Source: Dasypus novemcinctus (taxonomy: Eukaryota; Chordata; Mammalia; Cingulata; Dasypodidae). From it: a stretch of 64,000 nt of DNA. The notes beneath the pieces were generated by a model. The model searched no databases. It saw only the letters and a list, made by a program, of their open reading frames with translations, and was not told the DNA's origin. Both the position numbers and the translations under genes were made by a program. Below, piece after piece: positions 23,357 through 36,013 of this stretch (its first letter is position 1; the number at the start of each line of letters is the position of its first letter). The stretch spans positions 28,040,053 to 28,104,052 of the forward strand of contig NC_080702.1 in assembly GCF_030445035.2 (NCBI RefSeq). Reading direction: 5' to 3'.

Positions 23357-23771
23357 GGTGGCGGACTTGGCCCAGTGGTTAGGGCATTCGTCTACCACAT
23401 GGAAGGTCCACGATTCAAACCCTGGGCCTCTTTGGCCTGTGTGGAGCTGACCAATGCACAGTGCTTATGTGCGCAAGGGGTACCATGCCACGCAAGGGTG
23501 TCCCCCGTGTAGGGGAGCCCCACCATGCAAGGAGTGTGCCCCATAAGGAGAGTCCCTCAGCATGAAAAAAAATGCAGCCTGCCCAGGAATGGTGCCACAC
23601 ACATGGAGAGCTGACACAACAAGATGATGCAACAAAAATTCCCATGATGCTGATGACAACAGAAGCGGACAAAGAAGATGCAGCAAATAGACACAGAGAA
23701 CAGACAACCAGGGTGGGGGGGTGGGGGGAAGGGGAGAGAAAGAAAGAAAGAAATCTTAAAAAAAAAAAAGA
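23357..23771 (+). mobile_element. DAS-type SINE in LINE-1 RT
   Basis: It starts GGTGGCGGACTTGGCCCAGT and ends in an A-rich tail. It is flanked by AAATCAATCA copies at about 23347-23356 and 23772-23781. It carries the extra ACACAACAAGATGATGCAAC segment found in a subset of copies here. Confidence 0.9.
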
Positions 23772-24544
23772 AAATCAATCAATGTAATACACCATATAAA
23801 CAGATTGATGGGAAAAATCACATGATCATATCTATAGATGCAGAAAAAGCATTAAACAAAATACAGCACTCTTTCTTGATAAAAACCCTGCAAAAGATTG
23901 GAATAGAAGGAAACTTTCTGAACATGATAAAGGGTATATATGAAAAGCCCACAGCTAACATCATTTACAATGGTGAAATTCTAAAATCTTTCCCTCTAAG
24001 ATCAGGAACGAGACAAGGATGCCCACTATCACCCCTCCTATTTAACATAGTCTTAGAAGTACTTGCTCGAGTACTGAGGCAAGAACCAGACATAAAAGGC
24101 ACTCAAATTGGAAAGGAAGAAATCAAAATTTCACTATTTGCAGACATGATCCTATACATAGAAAGTCCTGAGAAGTCTACAACAAAGCTTCTAGAACTAT
24201 AAATGAGTTCAGTAAAGTCACAGGTTACAAGATAAATGCCCCCAAAATCAGTAGCATTTCTGTACACCAATAATGAGCAATCTCAGGAGGAAATCAGGAA
24301 TCAAATACCATTCACGATAGTAAAAAAAAAAATCAAATACCTTGGAATTAATTTAACTGAAGAGGTAAAAGACATATACACAGAAAACTACACAACATTG
24401 TTCAAGGAAATCAAAGAAGACCTAAATAAATGGAATATTCCCTGTTCATGGATAGGAAGACTAAATATTATTAAGATGTCTATCCTACCAAGACTGATCT
24501 ACACATTCAATGCAATACCAATAAAAATCAACACATCACTTTTT

Positions 24545-24954
24545 TTTTTAAATTTTTTTATTTTTTATTGACTTTGTAATAATATTACATTAAAAATATA
24601 TATGTGAGGTCCCATTCAACCCCACCCCCCCACCCCCCCCTCTCCCCCCCCCAACAACACTCGTTCCCATCATCATGACACATCCATTGGATTTGGTAAG
24701 TACATCTTTGGGCACCTCTGCACCTCATATTCATTGGTTCACATCATGGCCCATACTCTCCTCTATTCCATCAAGTGGGCCCTGTGAGGATTTACAATGT
24801 CCGGTGATTACCTCTGAAGCACCATCCAGGGCAGCTCCATGTCCCGAAGACGCCTCCACCTCTCATCTCTTCCTGCCTTTCCCCATACCCTTTGTCCATT
24901 ATGTCCACTTTTCCCAATCCAATGCCACCTCTTCTATGTGGACATTGGATTGGT
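24545..24954 (-). mobile_element. LINE-1 tail nested in reverse inside LINE-1, 15-bp TSD
   Basis: It is a reverse-complement LINE-1 3' end with poly(T) on its left, bounded by AACACATCACTTTTT at 24530-24544 and 24955-24969. It is closely similar to the insert at 17414-18101. Confidence 0.92.
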
Positions 24955-27216
24955 AACACATCACTTTTTAATGAACTAGAAAAACTAACTATGAAATTTA
25001 TTTGGAAAGGAAAGAGGCCCCGGAATAGCCAAAGACATAGTGAAAAAGAAAAATGAAATTGGAGGAATCACACGACCGGACTTCAAAACATACTACAAAG
25101 CTACAGTAGTGAAAACAGCATGGTATTGGCACAAGGATAGACACATTGACAAATGGAACTGAATTGAGAGTTCCGATATAGATCCTCATATATACAGTCA
25201 TATGGTGTTTGACAAGGCCACCAAACCCTCTCAACTGGAATTGAATGGCCTCTTCAACAAATGGTGCCTGGAAACCTGGATATCCATATGTAAAAGAATG
25301 AAAGAGGATTACCAACTCACACCTTATACAAAGATCAACTCAAGATGGATCAAAGACCTAAATATAAGAGCCAAGACCATAAAGACCTTGGAAAGCAAAA
25401 TAGGAAAGCATCTACAGGAACTTGTAATAGGAAATGGCTTCATGAACTTCACATCAAAAGCATGAGCTGCAGAAGAACAAATAGATAAATGGAACTTCCT
25501 CAAAATTAAAGCCTTCTGCACCTCAAAGGAGTTTGTCAAGAAAGTGAAAAGAGAGCCTACACAATGGGAGAAAATATTTGGTAACCATATATCTGATAGG
25601 AGACTTATATCCTGCATATCTAAAGAACTCCTATATCTTGAAAATAAAAAGACAAACAGCCCATTTTAAAAATGGGAAAAAGATTTGAACAGACACTTCT
25701 CCAAAGAAGAAATACAAATGGCTAAAAAAACACATGAAAAAATGCTCAAAATCACTAGCTATTAGGGAAATGCAAATCAAAACAAAACAACAATGAGACA
25801 CCATCTTACTCCCATAGGACTGGCAGCTATCAAAAAATCAGAAGACTACAATTGTTGAAGAGGATGTGGAGGAATGGGAACACTCATCCACTGCTGGTGG
25901 GAATGCAGAAGGATCCAGCCATTCTGGAGGACAGTTTGGTGGTTTCTCAAAAAACTAGCTATAGATTTGTTATATGACCCGGAAGTCCACAGCTGGGTAT
26001 ATACCCAGAAGATCTGAAAACAAGGACACCAACCGATATATGCACACCAATGTTTATAGCAGCACTATTCACTATTGCCAAAAGTTGGAATCACCCCAAA
26101 TGCCCATCAACAGATGAATGGATAAATCAAATGTGGTATATACATACAATGGAATACTACTCAGCTTTAAGAAAGAATATACTACAAACACATGTGATAA
26201 CATGGATGAATCTAGAGAACCTTATGTTGAGTGAAGCAACCCAGGCATTGAAGGACAAATACTACATGACCTCTCTGATATGAAAAAAGTAAACCAAGCT
26301 GTCTCAGAGAGCTAGAGACTGGATGATAAAGTTTAAGGTAGTTGAAGGGCAGAGGAAGGTTGCTAATTGACAGCTAATTGGGTGAAATCTATGATAACCT
26401 TGAGGTAAGTATTTGTACAGGGAAGGGATAAAATGGGGGCATAGGGATAACTTTCGGTGGGGCTGTGTGGGCCTTAGGGATAGGAGGATGGGTCATATTG
26501 TCCAAAAAATTGGGGAGAGTATGAGGGGAACATTTGATCATGGGAAATTGCCAGGTATGTGGTTGTAATTGTGGTGCAGAGAAAACTCTTTAGAGAATGT
26601 AATATGGAAGGTTGCATGTTTGGGATGCTTAAGGGGGGGGCATCTGACAAAGGGCAAGCTTCTGGGGAGTGTGCGAGTGCTCATTTTGTCATAGTGGATT
26701 ATATCATTATATCTTATCATACAATAAGAGTGAAGGTATACCCACATCCTGGGGAGGACTGATGTTCTCAAATAGAGAGAATTGTGTATCTTGAGAGGAT
26801 TGGTGGCTCCCAATGGGTTAGGGCAGTTAAGTATGTCAAGCCCTCAACATTTTTGCAAGTATCTCTGAATATGGTCCCTCGAGTAATGAAGATTGATTGT
26901 CATGGTGGGCCTTGAGGGGAGGGGGAAAGAAATGTTGAATACATGGAATCAGGGTAACTGTGGGGCAATGAAGTGTTCCACAGGACCATGCCATGATGGA
27001 TATAGGTCATGTTAAAATACACTAAAATGTATTAAAATTTATAGGCTAAAATGTAAACCACAATGTAAAACATAAGATAACTAAAATTTTAGAAAATTGT
27101 ATACTCCAAAATATAAAACATGATGTAAAACCAAATGGAACCATGTTTGAAAGCTATCGTTTCAATATATGTACATTAGCTGCAGCAAATATAATATGAA
27201 CATTAAAAAGATCACT

Positions 27217-27629
27217 ATTGGTTGTGGTCTTGGCCCAGTGGTTAGGGCATCCGTCTACCACATGGGAGGTCCGCGGTTCAAACCCTGGGCCTCCTTGACC
27301 CGTGTGCAGCTGGCCCACACACAGTGCTGATGCACGCAAAGAGTGCCCTGCCACGCAGGGGTGTCCCCCGCATAGGGGAGCCCCACAAGCAAGGAGTGCT
27401 CCCCGTAAGGAGAGCCACCCAGCGCAAAAGAAAGTGCAGCCTGTCCAGGAATGATGTCGCACACACAGAGAGCTGGCACAACAAGATGATGCAATGAAAA
27501 GAAACACAGATTTCCATGCCGCTGATGAGAACAGAAGCGGACAAAGAAGACGCAGCAAATAGAAACAGAGAACGGACAACCGGGGTTGGGGGGTGGTAAG
27601 GGGAGAGAAATAAATAAATCTTTTTTTAA
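27217..27629 (+). mobile_element. DAS-type SINE in the LINE-1 3' UTR
   Basis: It is flanked by AAAAAGATCACT at 27205-27216 and 27630-27641. Its first bases diverge from the usual GGGAAACGGA start, while the remainder follows the family. Confidence 0.9.
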
Positions 27630-28039
27630 AAAAAGATCACTCTTGGGGAAGGGATAAAGTGTTTGATGTTGGATATGTGGGAGTAACATATATTGTATAT
27701 GTGAATTACTGTGACCTAAAACTTATGTCAAGAGAATCTTAATAATCAGGAAAAAAAAAAAAAAGAAAGGAGGTAGACACTGAGGAAGAAATGGAAGAAA
27801 TTGCCTTGTCAGTGTACATACAGGGCAATACCTATAGTACTGATGAAAGGCAATATGTCAAAAAAAAAGCTTTTTCATTTTTTTATTTCTTTGATACCCC
27901 AATTTATTTTTCCTTTATTTAATTTTTCTAAATTTCTGTGTGTATTCTATATCTAACTTTTAAACCTATCACTATATTCCATTTTTCTATTAATGGAACC
28001 TGGCAATATATTGGGTTTCCTTTTTGAAGAAATTTTGGA

Positions 28040-30103
28040 CTACAGAGAGGTTCAACTATGGTGGGGGAGGAGCACTTGAGTGGGGTGTCATTAGTGGGGG
28101 GCATGCAGTTGGGAGGGAGTTCTCCAGGGCATGTATACAGGGTACACAGAAAGGTTTGGATATTTTCATAGTGGTTTCAGTTGGAAATGACAGATGAGAT
28201 ACTGCTGAATTCCTGACCAGGGGAGCTCTATCACATTCCCCAATGGAGCAACAACAATCCCCCAAGTGCAACGGCAAAGACCAATAAAGATAGATGGTCC
28301 AATGATGAGCCCTTGATACTGAGGGCTCTGAAATATGAACTAGGCCTATAGCTGTGGGCTACCTAAGAGTTACCTCCCGAGAGCCTCCTTGTTGCTCAAA
28401 TGTGGCCACTCTCTAAGCCAAACTCAGTATGTAGACGCATTGCCTTCCCCCCAGCATGGGACATGACTCCTGGGGATGAGCCTCCCTGGCACCGAGGGAT
28501 TACTACCAAGCACCAGCTGATGATGTAACTACAAAAAGACCATGAACAAAGAGGTCAACTCAGACAAGCAGAATATCTCATCCCACATGTAATATCAGGT
28601 GTTAAAAACTACATTTTGACCCTCGATAAAAGGGGGAAATGGAAAGGACAAATGAGTTTATATGGCTATGAGTCTCAAAAAAAGAGCTGGGAGGTCATCA
28701 GGGGGTGATGCTTATGCATGCCACAGCAGGGTACCAGAGACAGCCAAGGTAGATGGAAACCCAGGTGCTGGTTCTCCTGAGGGCTGCAGCGACCCACAGG
28801 TTTTATGGTCAAGGCAGATGGCTCTGGAGTTTAGGGCCATGTCAGCTGGCCCTACTTTGGAGTTTGTGTTCCTGAGTGTGATGGAGTTGGACTCAGATAT
28901 AACCTTTCTACACATGCCTCTTCTGTTACTTTTACTGGACCTGTGGTTGGCGTTTGGGTTGGTGTATACTCAGGAGACCTGAATCTCTGAACTGTCCATG
29001 TGACAGCCAGGCCCTGGGCCTCAGCAGACTTGCAGCTCCTACCCTCTGGTTTCTTGGACTTACCATGGCCAGGTGACAGGGAGGTGAAGAGGGTCAGCCA
29101 CCACACCAGGGAGCCAAGAGTGCCTACAGCTGCAGGCAGGAGAATTGCATCTATTATCCATGTGGAATCTAAACCCCCTCTTGATGGAGAGAGGGACTGG
29201 ACATAGCTGTCTCAGGTCCACAAGATGGAGGAATAGTCTGGATTGGAGTGGACTTACTGGTGTTCTGCTGGGGAAATACTGTGATTAGTAAGGGAAGAAA
29301 TTGTAGTAGTGATGTGGAGAGGGTGGCCATGGTGGCTGCTAATGGTCAGGAGAGGGAAGAAGAGATATGGTGAGGGGGCATTTTCAGGATTTGGAGTTGT
29401 CCTAGGTGGTGCCGCAGGGATGGATGCTGGACGTTGTGTGTTCTCTTGTGGCCCACTGGCTGGACTGGGGGAGAGTGTGGACTACAATGTGGACCACTGT
29501 CTATGTGCAGCAGCAGTTCTCCAGAATGTATTTGCTGGGAGCAGTGGATGTGCCACAATGATGGAAGAGTTTGTTGATGTGAAAGGGGTGGCATTGGTGG
29601 GTGGGGGGGGTTTATGGGGACCTCATATTTTTAAAAATTTTTTTTAAAGATTTATTTATCTATTTATTTCTCTCCCCTTCCCCCCACTCCCACCCCAGTT
29701 GTCTGCTCTCCGTGTCCATTTTGCTGCGTCTTCTTTGTCCGCTTCTGTTTTATCAGTGGCATGGGAATTTGTGTTTCTTCCTGTTGCATCATCTTGCTGT
29801 GTCAGCTGTCCACGTGTGAAGCGCCATTCCTGGGCAGGCTGCACCCTCTTTCGCACTGGGCGGCTCTCCCCACAGGGTGCACCCACTGCGCGTGGGGCTC
29901 CCCTACGTGGGGGACACCCCCGCATGGCACTGGCACTCCTTGCAAGCATCAGCACTGCACGTGGACCAGCTCCACAAGGGTCAAGGAGGCCCGGGGTCCA
30001 AATCGTGGACCCCCCGTGTGGTAGACAGATGCCCCAACCACTGGGCCAAGTCTGCTGCCATATTTTTTAAATGTAACATTTAAAAGAAAATAGAGAAAAA
30101 AAT
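28040..30103 (+). mobile_element. LINE-1 3' UTR, 5'-truncated
   Basis: It contains the complete set of 3' UTR blocks shared by the other copies: GCATGGGACATGACTCCTGG near 28455, the CACCAGGGAGCCAAGAG area near 29105, and GACTGGGGGAGAGTGTGGAC near 29464. It ends in the ATGTAACATTTAAAAGAAAA tail after a reverse SINE. Being nearly unbroken, it is a good reference for the fragments elsewhere. Confidence 0.82.
29633..30058 (-). mobile_element. DAS-type SINE, reverse
   Basis: Inserted just before the LINE-1 tail. The 9-bp CATATTTTT occurs at both edges (29624-29632 and 30059-30067). The SINE body reads on the minus strand. Confidence 0.88.
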
Positions 30104-30475
30104 GGGGAAACGGACTTTGGCCCAGTGGTTAGGGCGTCCGTCTACCACATGGGAGGTCCGCGGTTCAAGCCCCGGGCCTCCTTGACCCGTGTGGAGCTGG
30201 CCCATGCGCAGTGCTGATGCGCGCAAGGAGTGCTGTGCTACACAGGGGTGTCCCCCGCGTAGGGGAGCCCCACGAGCAAGGAGTGCGCCCATAAGGAGAG
30301 CCGCCCAGCACGAAGGAAAGTGCAGCCTGCCCAGGAATGGCACCGCCCACACTTCCCGTGTCGCTGACGACAACAGAAGCGGACAGAGAAACAAGACGCA
30401 GCAAAAAGACACAGAAAACAGACAACTGGGGGAGGGGAGGGGAATTAAATAAATAAAAATAAATAAAAAAAAAAA
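30104..30475 (+). mobile_element. DAS-type SINE at the junction of two LINE-1 pieces
   Basis: Consensus-like copy beginning GGGGAAACGGACTTTGGCCC with an intact B-box and a poly(A) tail. LINE-1 tail sequence lies to its left and LINE-1 ORF2 to its right. Confidence 0.92.
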
Positions 30476-30476
30476 G

Positions 30477-32100
30477 ATGTAAATTCTACTCAAATTGATA
30501 TACAGATTCAATGCAATCCCAATAAAAAATTCCCCCAGCATTAAAAAAAATTGAAAGCACGGTCATCAAAATTATTTTGAAATGTAAGGGGTCCTGAATA
30601 GCCAGAAACATCATAAAAAGGAAAAGCAAACCCTCATCTCCAGACTTTAAGTCATACTACCTAGCTATAGTGGTAAAAACAGCATAGTACTGGCATAAAG
30701 ACAGACACATAGACCAATGGAACCAAACTGATGATTCAGAAACAGACCCTGACATGTATGGTCAACTGATTTTGACCCTCACATGTATGGTCAAGTGATT
30801 TCTGTCAAACCCACACAGCTCGGGTAGAACAGTGCATTCAAAAATGGTGCTTAAAGAATTGGATATCCATAAGTGAAAGAAGGAAAGAGGACCCCTATCT
30901 CACACCTTATCCAAAAATTAACTTAAAATGGATCAAAAATCTGAAAATAAAAGCAAGAACCATAAAACTTCTAGAAGAAATTATAGGAAAATATCTTCAA
31001 GACCTGGTGGTAGGTCTTGGATTCTTAAAGGAGATAAGAGGATGACTGATGTTTAAGGTATGTAGAAGTCTTAATTAGCTTTACTGTAAAAGTGTGGAAA
31101 TGTATAGAGTGGATGGTATCACATGGTGAGTAATATCTAGTTTATAAATGGGGATGTGGCTGAAAATGATATTTTAGGGATGTAAATGTCAATTGACAGA
31201 ATGTTAGTGAATAATCTAGGAACTGAATAGCACAGTAAACCAAGAAGTGGATGAGAATTGTGGTTGATGGTTCAGATGCAAGAGTGTCCTTTGTGAGCTA
31301 GAACAAATGTACATCACTACTGCAGCATGTTGGAAATGTGGAGAAGCATGAGAAAAATACAGCTGGAGTGACCTATGGACTGTGATTAGCAGTAATAATA
31401 TAATATTCTTATATCTATGTGAAAGATGTACTGTGCTGATAATGAGGCAGTGTGGAAAATGTGAGCTAAATGTACACTATGGACATGATACAATCAAATA
31501 TTATCTTATCTGTAGCAAATTCTCCACCACAGTGTGGTGTGTTGATGGAGGGGTATTGTTTGGGAATTCCATATGTGTGCACAATTGTTTTATAAGTTTA
31601 CAATTTCTGACATATAAAATATATTTTAAAAATACTAATAGGCTGGTTGGGGAAAGACACACCAAATGTCAGATAAGGACTATGATTAGTAGTAAGATTT
31701 TGACAATGTTCTTTCATAAGTTGTAATAAACATCTCATAACAATGCAAGGTGCTGGTGGAGGGCTGATGTATGGGACCCCTGTATGATGTTAGGCATGTT
31801 TGCTTTGTAAGCTCACAACTTTTACTATACACTAAATTTTTAATGTATGTTCATATATAAATGATATAAAGATAATAATATGGTTGGTTGGTGGAAAATA
31901 CTTTGATTAGTAGTCATATTTTGACAATGCTCTTTAATCATTAGTTAAAAAGGTTTAACAACTATGCAAGACATTGGTGGTAGGGTGAGTTATGAGAGTC
32001 CTGTATGATACTATATATGATTGTTTTGTAAGTTCACAACTACTATTATACCCTTATTGTTCATGTATGTTTATGTATGAGTGATATACTTCAGTAATTA
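30477..32100 (+). mobile_element. LINE-1 ORF2 end and repeated 3' UTR
   Basis: 30477-31030 is a decayed ORF2 C-terminal region. From about 31400 to 32090 the 3' UTR contains three imperfect units of roughly 215-230 nt, each with a TAGTAGTAAGATTTTGAC-like block and a TTTTGTAAGTTCACAA-like end. Confidence 0.72.
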
Positions 32101-32250
32101 ATTTAAAAAAACAATTCAAAAGTCTGCAAAGAAAAGTAACAGAGCTTATGGGAATGAGACACAATGGATGAGAATAAAAATATATTAGAGGCATATAACA
32201 ACAGATTTGAATTGGTTGAGGGCAGAATTAGTCAATTAGAAGACAGAGTA

Positions 32251-32654
32251 GGGAAGTGGACTTAGCCCAGTGATTAGGACGTCCATCTACCACATGGGAG
32301 GTCCGTGGTTCAAATCCTGGGCCTCCTTGACCCATGTGGAGCTGGCCCATGCACAGTGCTGATGTGTGCAAGGAATGCTGTGCCATACAGGGGTGTCCCC
32401 GTGTAGGGGAGCCCCATGTGCAAGAAGTGTGCCCCATAAGGAGAGCTGCCCAGTGCAAAAGAAAGGGCAGCCTGACCAAGAATGGCATGGCACATATGGA
32501 GAGCGGACACAACAAGATGATGCAACAAAAAGAAACACAGATTCCAGTGCTGCTGACAATAACAGAAGTGGACAAAGAAGAATATGCAGTGAATAGACAC
32601 AGAGAAGAGACAACTGGGGGAGGGGGGAATAAATAAATAAATCTTTTAGAAAAA
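32251..32654 (+). mobile_element. DAS-type SINE with 13-bp TSD
   Basis: It is flanked by AGAAGACAGAGTA at 32238-32250 and 32655-32667. Many CpG sites of the consensus have become TG or CA, so this is an older copy than those at 20379 and 30104. Confidence 0.92.
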
Positions 32655-34857
32655 AGAAGACAGAGTATATGACTTGAAAACACAGGAGATTGGAAAAAGG
32701 AAAGAATGGGAAAAAATTGAACAATGTCTCAGGGAATTGAATGGCAATGCAAAATGCACAAACATACACATTATAGGTATCCCAAAAGGAGAAGAGGACA
32801 GAAAAGGGGCAGAAAGAATATTTTAAAAAAATAATAACCAAAAATTTCCCAACTCTAATGAAAGACATAAATATCAATATCCAAGAAGGACAATACACCC
32901 CAAAGAGAATAAATCCAAATAGACTTATTCTGAGACACCTACTACTCAGAATATCAAATGCCAGAGATAAAAAGAGTGTTCTGAAAGTAGCAAGAGAAAA
33001 GCAATGCATCACATACAAGGGAAGCTCAATAAGACTAAATGCAAATCTCTCATCAGAAACCATAGAGGCAAGAAGGTAGTGGTAGCACAGATTTTAGGTA
33101 CTGAAAGAAAAAAAAACTGCCAGCCAATAATTCTTTATCTGACAAAACTGTCCTTCAAAAATGAGCATGAATTTAAAATCTTCACAGATAAAAACTGAGA
33201 GAGTTTGTTACCAAAAGACTGGATTGGAAGTGATACTAAAGGGAGTGCAGCAGGCTGAAAGGAAAAGACAAGGGTGAGAGACTCAGAGAAGAGTGTAGAA
33301 ATGAAGATTTTTAGTGAGGGTAACTAAAAGGATAAAAAGACAGATATGACAATGGAAAGCCAAAGGATAAAATGGACAAAGTAAGAAATGCCTTTACAGT
33401 AATAATACTGAACATTAAGGGATTGAACTCCCCAATCAAAGGACATAGACTGACAGAATGGGAACAAATGTATGAGCCATCTATATATTGTCTACAAGGT
33501 ACTAACCTTAAATGCAAGGACAAAATCAGACTGAAATTGAAAGGTTGGAAAAAGAACATTCCACACAAATAGGAACCAAAAAAGACCTGGGGTAGCAATA
33601 CTAATACCAGAAAAAATAGATTTTAGACACAAAACTGTTATAAGTCATGAAGAAGGTCACTATGTATTACTAAAAGGGGCAATTCACCAAGAAGAAATAG
33701 CAATCATAATATTTATGCACCACACTAATCAACTGAAGAAAAATCACATGATCATGTCATTTGATTCAGAAAAGGCATTTGACAAAATAGAGCATCCTTT
33801 CTTGATAAAACACACACATGCACACATGCACACACACTCCAGAAGATAGGAATAGAAGGAAACTTTCTTGATATGATAAAGTGCATATATGAAAAACCTA
33901 CAATTAACATTGTACTCAACAGTAGAAGACTGAAAGCTTTCCAGTTGAGATTGGAACAAGACAAGGATGCCCACTGTCTCTACAGTTATTTGAATTGTGC
34001 TACAAGTTCTAGCAGGAGCAATTAGGCAAGAAAAAGAAATTAGAGGCACACAAATAGGAAAGGAAGAAGTAAAATTTTTGCTGTTCACTGATAATATAAT
34101 CCTATATCTAGAAAATCCTGAAAAATCCACAAGAAAAACCCTAGAACTAAGAGACAAGTTTAGCAAAGTGGTGGAATACAAGACATATGCAAAAATCTAT
34201 AGTGTTTCTATACACTATTAATGAGCCATCTGAGGAGGGAGTCAGAAAAAATCCCATTTACAATAGCAAATAAGAGAATCAAATATTTAGGAATAAACTT
34301 AACCAAGAATATAAAGGATCTGTATCCAGAAAGCTACAAAACTTTGCCAAATGAAACCAAAGATGACCTAAATAAATAGAAGAGCATTCTGTGTTCATAT
34401 ACTGGAAGACTAAGTGTCATCAGATGACAATAATTCTACCCAAACTGATTTACTGTTCAACACAATTCCAATAAAAATTCCAACATCTTTCTTTCTTTTT
34501 CTTTCTTTACAGAAATGAAAAAGACAATTATCAAATTTATTTGGAAGGGTAAGGGGCCCAAAATAGTCAAAACTGTCTTTAAAAAGAAAAACGAAGTTAA
34601 AGAAATCTCAATTTTTGGCTTTAAGGCATATTACTTAGCTACAGTGTTTAAAAAACAGCATGGAAATGGCATGAAAATAGACATATGGACTAATGGAACT
34701 GAACTAAGAATTCAGAAATAGACCTTCATGTCTATGGTCAAGTAATTTTTTCAATGCTGTCAACCCCACCCAGCTGGGTCTGAACAAGACCTAGTCAACA
34801 AATGGAGAACTGGATATCCATAGCTGAAAGAAAGAGAACCCTATCTCACAAAAATAA

Positions 34858-34945
34858 AATGGAGGGAAGCACTTGCTTCCCACATACGAGGTCCTGGATT
34901 CATTCCCCAGCCCCAGTACCTAAAAATGAAATAAAATAAAATAAA
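34858..34945 (+). mobile_element. Short tRNA-like SINE fragment
   Basis: A fragment with a B-box-like GGTCCTGGATTCATTCCC and an (AAAAT)n tail, inserted within LINE-1 ORF2. It differs from the common subfamily. Confidence 0.55.
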
Positions 34946-35374
34946 AGTTCAAGTACCTAAATATAAATGCAACCACCAAAATAATACTAGAGGAAAATGT
35001 AGGAAAACATCCTTAAGATCTTCTGGTGGGTGGTAGTTCCCTAAAATTTACACCCAAAGCACAAACAAAAGAAAAAAACTAGATAAATGGGACCTCCTCA
35101 AGAGTAAACACATTCAACCCTCAAAGACTTGGTCAAAAGGGAGAAAAGGCAGCCAACTCAATGGGAGAAAATATTTGGCAATCACATATCCTTTAAGGGT
35201 TTAATATCCATGCTATACAACTTAACAATAAAAAGACAAATGACCTGATTGAAAAGTGGGCAAAAAACCTGAGTAGACATTTGTCCAAAGAAGAAATATA
35301 AATGGCAAAAAAACACAAAACAAAACAAAAAAAACACAAAAAACAAAATAAACCCAACAACATAAAACACAAGA

Positions 35375-35545
35375 AGGAGTGAAAGTGGCTCAAGCCACTG
35401 GATGCCTCCATCCCACATGGACGGTCCCAGGTTTGGTTCCCAGTGCCTCCTAAAAAGACAAGCACACAACACAATAAGCAGACATAGAGAGCAGACAATG
35501 AGAACAAAATAATGAGGGGGAGGAAGAAATAAATAAATTTAAGAA
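35375..35545 (+). mobile_element. Short SINE of a different DAS-like subfamily
   Basis: It has a tRNA-like head (GTGGCTCAAGCCACTGGATG, CCCAGGTTTGGTTCCCA), a shorter body and an AAATAAATAAATTT tail. It lacks the central segment of the long subfamily. Confidence 0.65.
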
Positions 35546-35609
35546 AATACATGAGAAAGTATTCAACATCACTGGTGATGAGGGAAATGCACATCAAAAC
35601 TACAATGAG

Positions 35610-36013
35610 GGAAGCAGACTTGGCCCAATGGATAGGGCATCTGCCTACCACATGGGAGGTCCATGGTCCAAACCCCAGGCCTCTTTGACCCATATGGATC
35701 TGGTCCACGTGCAGTGCTGATGCACACAAGGAGTGCCGTGCCACACATGGGTGCCCCCGTGTAGGGCAGCCCCATGTGCAAGGAGTGTGCTCCATAAGGA
35801 GAGCTGCCCAGAATGAAAGAAAATGCAGCCTGCCCAAGAATGGCACTGCACAAACGGAGAGTTGACACAACAAGATGATGCAACAAAAAGAAACACAGAT
35901 TCCTGGTGCCGCTGAAAAGGATAGAAGAGGTCACAGAGGAATGAGCAGCGAATGGAAACAGAGAGCACACACTGGGCAGGGAGAAGAGAAATACATAAAG
36001 AATAAATCTTAAA
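35610..36013 (+). mobile_element. DAS-type SINE with 14-bp TSD
   Basis: It is flanked by AAAACTACAATGAG at 35596-35609 and 36014-36027. It is an older, diverged copy inserted in LINE-1 ORF2. Confidence 0.92.

Larger units (their letters stand above)
21631..26283 (+). pseudogene. LINE-1 ORF2 remnant (endonuclease and reverse transcriptase)
   Basis: The endonuclease start is at 21650-21830 with TLNVNGLN and QETHL motifs. Further endonuclease lies at 21900-22300, and RT runs from about 22800 to 24200. The C-terminal region runs to the stop near 26281. The RT active-site motif reads FADM instead of FADD: one catalytic Asp codon is missing near 24145. Stops, frameshifts, a SINE (23357-23771) and a nested LINE-1 tail (24545-24954) also break it. 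An intact ORF2 nicks DNA and reverse-transcribes LINE-1 RNA. Confidence 0.85.
18540..27765 (+). mobile_element. Near full-length LINE-1 with nested insertions
   Basis: The order is a pyrimidine-rich 5' UTR (about 18540-20050), ORF1 remnants, ORF2, a long 3' UTR and poly(A) at about 27750-27765. Removing four SINEs and one nested LINE-1 tail leaves roughly 7 kb, the size of a full mammalian LINE-1. Frames are broken, so it is inactive. The 5' boundary is an estimate, and no TSD for the whole element was found. Confidence 0.8.
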
